Part shown: one piece after another, positions 57,556 to 63,613 of the stretch | Layout: each line of letters starts with the position of its first letter | How positions within the stretch are numbered: the stretch's first letter is position 1 | Assembly (NCBI GenBank): GCA_036676195.1 | Contig: JAKFDK010000095.1 | Coordinates: 1-63,613, forward strand | Direction of reading: 5' to 3' | From: JAKFDK01 sp036676195 | Lineage (GTDB): Bacteria > Bacillota > Sulfobacillia > Symbiobacteriales > ZC4RG38 | DNA length: 63,613 nucleotides | The notes under the pieces: generated by a model | The model's database searches: none | The model's input: the letters and a program-made list of their open reading frames with translations, nothing else | What the model was told of the DNA's origin: nothing | Translations under genes and position numbers: made by a program

Positions 57556-57987
57556 TCACGGGGCACCCCCTTGCTTTGATGCACTGTCGCGCAACGAGTC
57601 CGGGAATAACTTGGGGCGGGGCTGCCGACTGTAGGAGCCGGCATCGAGGAGTTCTTGCAACTGGTCCGGCGCCGCCGGCTGCAGCGTGATCAGCCATCCC
57701 TGTCCGTAGGGGTCCTGCCTGACCAGTTGGGGATCCCCATGCAGCACTGCGTTCACACTCGTCACGACTCCGGAGACAGGCGCCACCAGGTCTATGGTGA
57801 CCTTGGGTGCTTCAACCAGACCCATCGCCTCACCCTGGCTGAGGGCCGCACCTGGCCGGGGCAACCTGAGATACGTGACGAACGTTAGCTGTGCAGCCAG
57901 CGATTCAGTCAGACCAACGGTGATTCCGGCCGCGTCACCCTGGACCCAGAGGTGGTCGGGCGAATAGAGACGGTCAGTTGGCGGCAT
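57556..57987 (-). CDS. GcvH-like lipoyl-carrier protein
   Basis: 143 residues from the ATG at 57985-57987 (a GTG at 58000-58002 is possible). The GcvH fold is clear: RLYSPDHLWVQGDAAGITVGLTESLAAQL, TYLRLPRPGAALSQGEAMGLVEAPKVTIDLVAPVSGVVTSVNAVL, DPYGQGWLITLQP. The lipoyl Lys is kept in VEAPKVTIDL. No glycine-cleavage genes are near, so it is either a lipoyl relay protein or a carrier for this pathway. It sits between amiE and the importer genes, with almost no spacing. Confidence 0.85.
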   Translation of the reverse strand: MPPTDRLYSPDHLWVQGDAAGITVGLTESLAAQLTFVTYLRLPRPGAALSQGEAMGLVEAPKVTIDLVAPVSGVVTSVNAVLHGDPQLVRQDPYGQGWLITLQPAAPDQLQELLDAGSYSRQPRPKLFPDSLRDSASKQGGAP

Positions 57988-57994
57988 CTGCTTG

Positions 57995-58969
57995 TCAGTC
58001 ACTGACGCGCGAGGACGGGCGTGTGAGTGCACGCACGATTTCACGCGCCTTGTCGGGTTCGGTGATCCAGGTCCGGTACCAGGAGTACGGGCATTCGGCC
58101 AGACCGTCGCTCTCGGGCAATGCTGTATAGCCACGATGCGTCAGGTTGAAAAGGTGGTTTTCCGCCGTCCAGGTCCGGCGGGCATCGCGGATGGCCGATA
58201 CGGACAGCAGCGCGTACTGCACCTGGTCTGGCGAGGAGTCACACTCGGCCAGAATGGTACCGTCGAAGTTCACGATGTTGGAACCACCGAAGAAGGAGTA
58301 CACCAGGTCGCGTCCGGTCAGGTTGGCCACCGCGAAGTAGGCGTTGTTCTCCCAGGCGCGCACCTGCGAGATCAGCTTCTGCTGCAGATTGGTCGGGTGC
58401 ATGTAGCCCTGGATGCGGATCACCAGTTCGGCCCCATTCATGACCGCTTCGCGCACAACCTCCGGGTGGTTGGCGTCGTAGCAGACCAGGCCGGCGATCC
58501 TGAGACCCTTGGGCCCCTCCGCCACCGGCACGCCCAGATCACCGGGGGTCCACGGCTCCATGGGGACCCAGGGGTGAATCTTGCGGTACCTGAGGGCCAG
58601 TTCACCCTTGTCGTTCAGGAGGATGAAAGTGTTGAACGGGTTCCGCCCGGACGGATTGGCCTCGCCGGTGAGCGAGAACACGCCCCAGACCTTGTTGCGC
58701 CGACACGCCTCGGCAAAGATCGCCACCTCGGGGCCATCCACCGTGGTCGTGAGTTCGGGCCACTTGACCGGGTGAAACCCTTGCAGACTGAACTCGGGGA
58801 AAACGATCAGGTCAAGCCCCGGATACCCGCGCTTGGCACCATCGATAAAGCCGGCAATCCGCCGCGCGTTGGCAAGTACTTCCTCCCGCGTTTCCAGCAC
58901 AGGTACCTTGTAGTTGACCACCGCCAAACCGACCGTATCCCTGGACGAGGAAATCGTACCGACAGGCAT
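57995..58969 (-). CDS. amiE: Aliphatic amidase AmiE-like (nitrilase superfamily)
   Basis: 324 residues from the ATG at 58967-58969 with AAGGAGG ten bases upstream. Hydrolyses short aliphatic amides to acid and ammonia. It matches AmiE over its length: GTISSSRDTVGLAVVNYKVP, catalytic Glu in VFPEFSLQG, Lys in LRYRKIHPW, Cys in GLVCYDANHPE, then GAELVIRIQGYMHPTNLQQ and the C-terminal GLAECPYSWYRTWITEPDKAREIV. It is slightly shorter than typical AmiE at the end. First gene of the sigma-54 operon. Confidence 0.9.
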   Translation of the reverse strand: MPVGTISSSRDTVGLAVVNYKVPVLETREEVLANARRIAGFIDGAKRGYPGLDLIVFPEFSLQGFHPVKWPELTTTVDGPEVAIFAEACRRNKVWGVFSLTGEANPSGRNPFNTFILLNDKGELALRYRKIHPWVPMEPWTPGDLGVPVAEGPKGLRIAGLVCYDANHPEVVREAVMNGAELVIRIQGYMHPTNLQQKLISQVRAWENNAYFAVANLTGRDLVYSFFGGSNIVNFDGTILAECDSSPDQVQYALLSVSAIRDARRTWTAENHLFNLTHRGYTALPESDGLAECPYSWYRTWITEPDKAREIVRALTRPSSRVSD

Positions 58970-59030
58970 CTGCTTTGAACCTCCTTGAACGAATCGTTTT
59001 TCCCCGGGTTGGGCGCCCAATTAGCGCTTA

Positions 59031-59046
59031 TGCAAATGGCGTACCA
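59031..59046 (-). promoter_or_regulatory. Sigma-54 (-24/-12) promoter of the amiE operon
   Basis: Minus strand: TGGTACGCCATTTGCA, which fits TGGCAC-N5-TTGCA with GG and GC twelve bases apart. It lies 61 bases upstream of the amiE start codon. Confidence 0.75.
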
Positions 59047-59165
59047 ACGTGCCGGCCCGCCGGTCGGAAAACGTACCGCCGCTCCCGGCCTGATGACCGC
59101 AACCGGGCCTGGACACCGGCCGCAACTCAGGTAGCGCCTTCATCGGCGCTTACCCCGGGTCACAC

Positions 59166-59370
59166 GGCACACCTGTGCCGCCGATGACATACCCTTCCCA
59201 ATAGTGTGTCATCGGTGTGCCATGCGCCACGGAAGTGTGCCGCGTGTGTGCCATTTGGGACTAGTTCAAGAATCGCAATGCTAAATTCTTAATTCAGCAG
59301 GATGTCGCAACAACCGCCGAGAACAGCCCCAGACTCGTTTTGCCTGACTTATGGCACACCTTTGGCACAC
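59166..59370. repeat. Clustered GTGTGCC repeats, candidate activator sites
   Basis: Exact GTGTGCC or its complement GGCACAC occurs at 59166-59172, 59215-59221, 59235-59241, 59246-59252, 59353-59359 and 59364-59370, with near copies at 59173-59179 and 59204-59210. The pairs 59204/59215, 59235/59246 and 59353/59364 are direct repeats exactly 11 bp apart, about one helical turn. The left group lies 120-220 bp upstream of the amiE promoter and the right pair about 125-140 bp upstream of the activator promoter, the usual distance of enhancer sites for sigma-54 activators. Confidence 0.7.
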
Positions 59371-59492
59371 CCGACAGGATTTATGCTTCGGCCGGGGCGA
59401 ATTCAGCTTGCGGACGGCAGTAAAAGCCTCCGGGCAGCACCCGGAGCCACCGGCGGCGCTCGAAAGGCACTGCCAACGGTGGCTGTTTTTAT

Positions 59493-59508
59493 TGGTATAC
59501 TTTTTGCA
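59493..59508 (+). promoter_or_regulatory. Sigma-54 (-24/-12) promoter of the activator genes
   Basis: TGGTATACTTTTTGCA fits the -24/-12 consensus with correct GG-GC spacing. Transcription would start near 59519, just before the ribosome binding site ACGGAGGT (59521-59528) of the first activator, which implies autoactivation. Confidence 0.65.
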
Positions 59509-59532
59509 AATAAAACTAGAACGGAGGTCCTT

Positions 59533-61470
59533 GTGTTCGACAACCGATTCGGCCACGTGACCTGCATACCATCAGCGGCCTGCCAGGAAGGGGGCGTCTT
59601 TATTCATCTGTGTTTGCCATCCCCCAACGACCCAACGCTTTCCGCGCGGGAGTTGCGAGGCCGGACCCAGGGATTGCGGGTGTTGGTGGACTGCCTGGAT
59701 GATCTATTTCAAGATTGCACCCGCCTGCTGCACGAGGATGACTGCCATTGCTGGCTCATACTGGATCCGGATGGTTTCATTATCCGTGTATGGGTGGCCA
59801 CGCCGGTGCGCGCCGATCTGTGCAAGCCAGGTCTGCGCGCCGGCCAGCGCTGGCCGGAACTGTGCGCTGCGGGTGCGGCGCACGCCTGGTCTGCGGCCGT
59901 GCCACTGGCCATCGGCCATGACGCCGACGAACATAGGGTGGGCTGGCATGGGGCCGCCGCCCCCATCTTCCGGCCCGGCGGCCACACCGCCGCATTCCTG
60001 GTGTACCTGACCCAAGCCGACCCTGACTTTGCCGCCCTGACCCCTGTGGTGGAGAATTTGGTCCATACCCTGACCCTGGCCATGGCAGTCGAGTCGGCCC
60101 AGAAAACCATCCACCGCCAGGGGCACATTCTTACCACTGTTCTGGAGGGACTGGACACCGGCCTCGCGCTTCTGGACCATCAGGGGGTTGTACTGGCAGT
60201 GAACGCCAAGGCTGCGGCTGCTTTTGGCAGCCATCAGTCGGCGCTGCTTGACCGGCCGCTGGTGCAAGTCCTGCCGGAAGACAGTCCTTTCCGCAATCTC
60301 GTTGGGACAGATACGCAACAAGTCGAACAGGTACTGACGGCGGGTACACGGCCGCTGAAGGTGACGGCCCGGATGAAACCGGTTTTCCACGACAAGACCC
60401 TGACTGGCCGGTTGATCCTGGTCGACCGGACCACGGAGAGTCAGTCGCCCCGTCGGACGGGTGTCCACAATCCGGCTCAGGCCACCCTTGATTCCCTGGT
60501 GGGGAAACACCCGCGCTTCCGCGAAGCTGTACGGCTGGTTCGGTTAGCGGCTGAATCCGACGAGACGGTTCTCATTATGGGGGAGAGCGGGACCGGCAAG
60601 GAACTGTTTGCCCAGGCACTGCATAACGCCAGTGGCCGTCGCAATGGACCGTTTATCGCCGTGAACTGCAGCGCCATTCCCCGCCATCTCACCACCAGCG
60701 AGCTGTTCGGATATGTAGATGGTGCCTTCACGGGCGCCGCCAAGGGCGGAGCCCCTGGCCGGTTCGAGGCCGCACATGGCGGCACGGTCTTCCTTGACGA
60801 GATTGGCGATATGCCGCTGGAATCCCAGGCCGCCCTGCTGCGGACACTGCAGGATCGGTGCGTGGTTCGTGTGGGCGCGAACCACCCCGTGCGTGTGGAC
60901 GTACGGGTGGTTGCCGCCACCAACCGGGACCTGCAAGCGCAAATTGCCTCAGGGGCATTCCGGTTGGATCTGTATTACCGCCTCTGTGTCTTCAATATCG
61001 CCCTACCAGCCCTGCGCGAGCGCAGCAACGATATCCCCCTGCTGATTGGCCGGCTGTTGCAGAAGCTCTGCCTGCTGCGGGGCCGATCTGTGCCGGACGT
61101 TGCGCCGCAGACGATGGAATGTCTGCAGGAATACCCCTGGCCAGGCAACGTGCGGGAGCTGTACAACGTACTGGACTGGGTCATTCACATCGCCAGCAGC
61201 ATCATTCTGCCCCAGCACCTGCCGAAACGCATTGGCCAATACCAGGACGCAACCGAAGAGCAGGACATGAGCAACCCAGTGGTTGATATCCTGACCGCCC
61301 TGGTCAAGACAAAGGGCAATCGAACCGAGGCCGCCCGACTGCTGGGGATCCCCAGGCGAACTTTCTACAGGCGCCTGGCACAACTGGGCCTGACCGGCGG
61401 TACCGACGAACTTGGCAACCTGTCCTGCCCTGTCCAAAAGGGGGAACCGGAATCTGCTGGTCAACGTTAA
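59533..61470 (+). CDS. Sigma-54-dependent transcriptional activator 1
   Basis: 645 residues from the GTG at 59533 behind ACGGAGGT. N-terminal sensory part (about 1-190), a PAS-like domain (about 195-310; LTTVLEGLDTGLALLDHQGVVLAVNAKAAAAFG), the AAA+ domain with Walker A GESGTGKE, the sigma-54 contact loop GAFTGA, Walker B TVFLDEIGDM, and a Fis-type helix-turn-helix (KGNRTEAARLLGIPRRTFYRRLAQLGL). AcoR-like architecture. Divergent from the amidase-importer operon; probably binds the GTGTGCC sites between. The inducer is unknown. Confidence 0.93.
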   Translation: MFDNRFGHVTCIPSAACQEGGVFIHLCLPSPNDPTLSARELRGRTQGLRVLVDCLDDLFQDCTRLLHEDDCHCWLILDPDGFIIRVWVATPVRADLCKPGLRAGQRWPELCAAGAAHAWSAAVPLAIGHDADEHRVGWHGAAAPIFRPGGHTAAFLVYLTQADPDFAALTPVVENLVHTLTLAMAVESAQKTIHRQGHILTTVLEGLDTGLALLDHQGVVLAVNAKAAAAFGSHQSALLDRPLVQVLPEDSPFRNLVGTDTQQVEQVLTAGTRPLKVTARMKPVFHDKTLTGRLILVDRTTESQSPRRTGVHNPAQATLDSLVGKHPRFREAVRLVRLAAESDETVLIMGESGTGKELFAQALHNASGRRNGPFIAVNCSAIPRHLTTSELFGYVDGAFTGAAKGGAPGRFEAAHGGTVFLDEIGDMPLESQAALLRTLQDRCVVRVGANHPVRVDVRVVAATNRDLQAQIASGAFRLDLYYRLCVFNIALPALRERSNDIPLLIGRLLQKLCLLRGRSVPDVAPQTMECLQEYPWPGNVRELYNVLDWVIHIASSIILPQHLPKRIGQYQDATEEQDMSNPVVDILTALVKTKGNRTEAARLLGIPRRTFYRRLAQLGLTGGTDELGNLSCPVQKGEPESAGQR

Positions 61471-63211
61471 CGCCCTTTTTTCAGAAGCAGCCCTTGACGA
61501 CGGATTCATGATTCCGCAGGCGTTTATCGCTGGGTTAGGCAAGCTGGGCTGTGTTGGCTTCCTGACCGACCACCACTCCGTGGTGCGGGTGGTCTGGGGA
61601 AGGCAGGAAACCCAAGCGACTGATTCTGAATACCCCATCCTCCCGGGCATTTCTTTGGCTGCACTGGACGCCGGGGTAAACCCGGTGAGCACTGCCCTCA
61701 CGTCCAGGACTCCCCAGTTGTATGACCAGCCGGAACTCGGCCGGTTTGGTTTCAGGGGCATGGCCGCAGCCCCCGTGCTGGAGAACGGCGGCGAGTTGCT
61801 GGGTGCCATCGCCCTGGCCTGGGTGGCACACACCTTCCGGCTGACCCTGGCCATGCCGTTGCTCGTTGCCACGGCGCGGGGAATTGGCGCAGGCTATACC
61901 CGGGCCAGGCTGGAAGCCCGGTGTGCCTGCACTGAAGTTCTGCTGAAACGCGTCTTTGATCAGGTTGGCGAGGCCGTCCTCCTGCTCGACGACCGCAAGC
62001 GCGTGGTGCATTGCAGCCCGGCTTCGGCGACGGTGCTGGAGACAAGCGTGAATAAACTGCGGGGCGCCGATGTACAGCAGTTTCTGCCCAAGAGCCGCCT
62101 CGTGCTCACCCATGTTGACAGCTCAGGCAAACAGCATTTCACCACCAGGGTGACGGATCCCCACGATGGGCAAACACGCTGCGATGTTGAAGTAACCCCA
62201 GTGCAGCAGGCGGAAGACTCCGGTGGCCGCGTCGTGTTGATTCGCCGCCATTCCCCTGTGGACGGCAATCAGGTGCCGCAGCCTGAGGGCGCTGATGTCA
62301 TTGTGGGGAAGAACCCGGCTTTTCTGCGCTGCCTGAACTTGGCCAGTATTGCGGCCCGTTCAAACGCGCCTGTCCTGCTGGTGGGGGAGAGCGGTACCGG
62401 TAAGGAAGTCTTCGCTCGGGCCATCCACCGGTTTAGTAGCCGCGCCGTGCACCCTTTTATTAGCGTTAATTGCAGTGCCATACCGCCGGAACTGGTGGCC
62501 AGTGAGTTTTTCGGATACGCCCCGGGGGCCTTTACCGGTGCCCGCCGTGAGGGCCAGGCCGGGAAGTTCGAAGCGGCCAACAGGGGCACGCTGTTCCTCG
62601 ATGAAGCGGGTGACATGTCGCCTGAGGCGCAGTCCAGCCTGCTGCGGATCCTGGAATCGGACTATGTCACACCGGTTGGCAGCGCCAAGAACATTCCGAT
62701 TGACGTGCGCATTATCGCCGCAACGCACCGGCAATTGGACAAGGAAGTGGCCGCCGGCCGCTTCCGACATGATCTTTACTACCGCCTACAGGTACTTGAG
62801 ATCAGGCTCGTGCCCCTGCGGGAGAGGCTGGACGACATCCCTCTGTTGGCAGAGCATTTCCTTGACTCGTTTTGCAGCCGCTATGGGCGACCCCGCATGG
62901 GGTTATCGCCAGAGGCGCTGACCTGTCTGCTTGCCTACGACTGGCCAGGTAACATCCGGGAGCTGCAAAATGTCATGATTCAGGCTGCGCACCTGACCGA
63001 CGGCCCCATCGGCCCCGAGGACCTGCCACCCCGGCTGCAGGCGATCTGGCTGGAGGGTCTGAAGGGCGGCCGGTCGGACACGTCGGCAGAGAAGCAGTTG
63101 ATTACATCCGTTCTGGCCGAGGAAGGCGGTAACCGCACCCAGGCGGCCAGAAAGTTGGGTATGTCGCGCCGGACGTTGTACAGGAAACTCCAACTGTACG
63201 GCCTGGAGTGA
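61412..63211 (+). CDS. Sigma-54-dependent transcriptional activator 2
   Basis: Up to 599 residues; the longest frame starts at a TTG overlapping the end of activator 1 by 59 bases, and an ATG at 61508 (567 residues) is a realistic alternative. GAF-like N-terminus (GRFGFRGMAAAPVLENGGELLGAIALAW), PAS-like domain (DQVGEAVLLLDDRKRVVHCSPA), AAA+ domain with GESGTGKE, intact GAFTGA and LFLDEAGDM, and a Fis-type DNA-binding end (GGNRTQAARKLGMSRRTLYRKLQLYGL). It is about 40% alike in plan to activator 1 by eye, so the two probably arose by tandem duplication and diverged in the sensor part. Confidence 0.9.
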   Translation: MATCPALSKRGNRNLLVNVNALFSEAALDDGFMIPQAFIAGLGKLGCVGFLTDHHSVVRVVWGRQETQATDSEYPILPGISLAALDAGVNPVSTALTSRTPQLYDQPELGRFGFRGMAAAPVLENGGELLGAIALAWVAHTFRLTLAMPLLVATARGIGAGYTRARLEARCACTEVLLKRVFDQVGEAVLLLDDRKRVVHCSPASATVLETSVNKLRGADVQQFLPKSRLVLTHVDSSGKQHFTTRVTDPHDGQTRCDVEVTPVQQAEDSGGRVVLIRRHSPVDGNQVPQPEGADVIVGKNPAFLRCLNLASIAARSNAPVLLVGESGTGKEVFARAIHRFSSRAVHPFISVNCSAIPPELVASEFFGYAPGAFTGARREGQAGKFEAANRGTLFLDEAGDMSPEAQSSLLRILESDYVTPVGSAKNIPIDVRIIAATHRQLDKEVAAGRFRHDLYYRLQVLEIRLVPLRERLDDIPLLAEHFLDSFCSRYGRPRMGLSPEALTCLLAYDWPGNIRELQNVMIQAAHLTDGPIGPEDLPPRLQAIWLEGLKGGRSDTSAEKQLITSVLAEEGGNRTQAARKLGMSRRTLYRKLQLYGLE

Positions 63212-63213
63212 GC

Positions 63214-63247
63214 GGCCCCCTCTGCCCAGACTGGGACGGAGGGGGCC
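63214..63247 (+). terminator. Terminator after the activator genes
   Basis: GGCCCCCTC (63214-63222) pairs with GAGGGGGCC (63239-63247), enclosing CCCAG/CTGGG, and is followed by TTGCCCTT. It begins right after the stop codon. Confidence 0.8.
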
Positions 63248-63613
63248 TTGCCCTTGCCCGGCCTGACCACCGGAGGCAGGGGCACCGACTTTTCCTGTGA
63301 AGGGGCTCGGTGGACGGATGACGCGGGAAGCGCTGGGTAGGCCGTGGGCCGTAAGAAGAGCAGCGCAAAACTGGCCTGTCGGCAGTCGTGTTTTGGCGCC
63401 AGACCCAGAACTGGAAATTGAGAAAGCAGGACGACCCCTTATGACCCGCCATGGTGAGACAACGAATCTACGGCAGAAGCGCGGCAATTTTTTCCGACAC
63501 TCCCACGATGGCTAATGGGGGTGCTGAGGTCGGCCCACTCCGCTCGTCAATCGGAATGGGATCGCGGATGCCCGCGAGGCGGTCCCTACAGAGGTCAAAG
63601 CGACCGCACGCCG
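63248..63613. other. Right edge of the window
   Basis: About 365 bases in which I see no gene, repeat or RNA. The frames present are short and without ribosome binding sites. Confidence 0.5.

Larger units (their letters stand above)
58970..59532. promoter_or_regulatory. Divergent sigma-54 control region
   Basis: 563 bases between amiE and the activator gene. It contains two -24/-12 promoters in opposite directions and clustered GTGTGCC repeats, both listed separately. No gene is seen; a frame running through 59302-59532 in phase with the activator has no ribosome binding site. Confidence 0.7.

Noticed and set aside
59302..59532. 77-codon N-terminal extension of activator 1
   Set aside because: It would run through the GTGTGCC sites and the -24/-12 promoter; the GTG at 59533 has a clear ACGGAGGT.

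Overview
The window reads as chromosome of a high-GC, spore-forming Firmicute (Clostridia- or Symbiobacteriia-like). The evidence is a complete spoIIIAA-AH operon, Asp23/AmaP/DUF2273 envelope genes, the nusB-folD-xseA-xseB-ispA-dxs-tlyA chain, nadK-argR-recN, consensus AGGAGG ribosome binding sites, and signs of anaerobic metabolism (ThiC-family BzaA/B-like enzymes next to cobT under a cobalamin riboswitch). I cannot name genus or species. Most genes lie on the minus strand.

Layout. 1-1131: no convincing gene; one copy of an inverted-repeat element. 1132-5249: cobT and two ThiC-family paralogues behind a promoter, cobalamin riboswitch and attenuator terminator, a lower-ligand (benzimidazole) operon of B12 synthesis. 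5260-12747: LytS/LytTR two-component pair divergent from a branched-chain amino-acid ABC operon in which LivM and LivG are fused. 12765-16324: a small protein, two aldehyde dehydrogenases and a broken tetR. 16467-19975: recN, argR, a small membrane protein, nadK. 19976-34382: a block of about 14 kb that separates nadK from tlyA. It holds a protein with 22 eight-residue repeats, an EF-hand-like protein, a UMF1-type MFS protein, an AT-rich RiPP locus and gltB. 34383-42494: tlyA back through dxs, ispA, xse, folD, nusB to the Asp23-family genes, with a broken TsaD-like gene between nusB and folD. 42586-49897: a DUF885 metallopeptidase-like gene and spoIIIA. 50375-63247: an amidase/ABC-importer operon, divergent from two sigma-54 activator genes.

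The best candidate for an undescribed system is the RiPP locus at 24493-28850. A 45-codon peptide gene, preceded by a near-consensus promoter and a strong ribosome binding site, is followed by a radical SAM-SPASM protein with a PqqD-like C-terminal end, a second radical SAM protein and an MFS exporter. I do not recognise the peptide family.

The second is the sigma-54 region at 58970-59532. Two divergent -24/-12 promoters flank six exact copies of GTGTGCC/GGCACAC, several of them in direct pairs at an 11-bp period. They would drive an AmiE-like amidase, a GcvH-like protein and a GlpSTPQV-like importer whose two ATPases carry complementary motif losses. Decay is visible in several places: acs with its middle deleted, tetR, a TsaD-like gene, and a metallo-beta-lactamase motif fragment.
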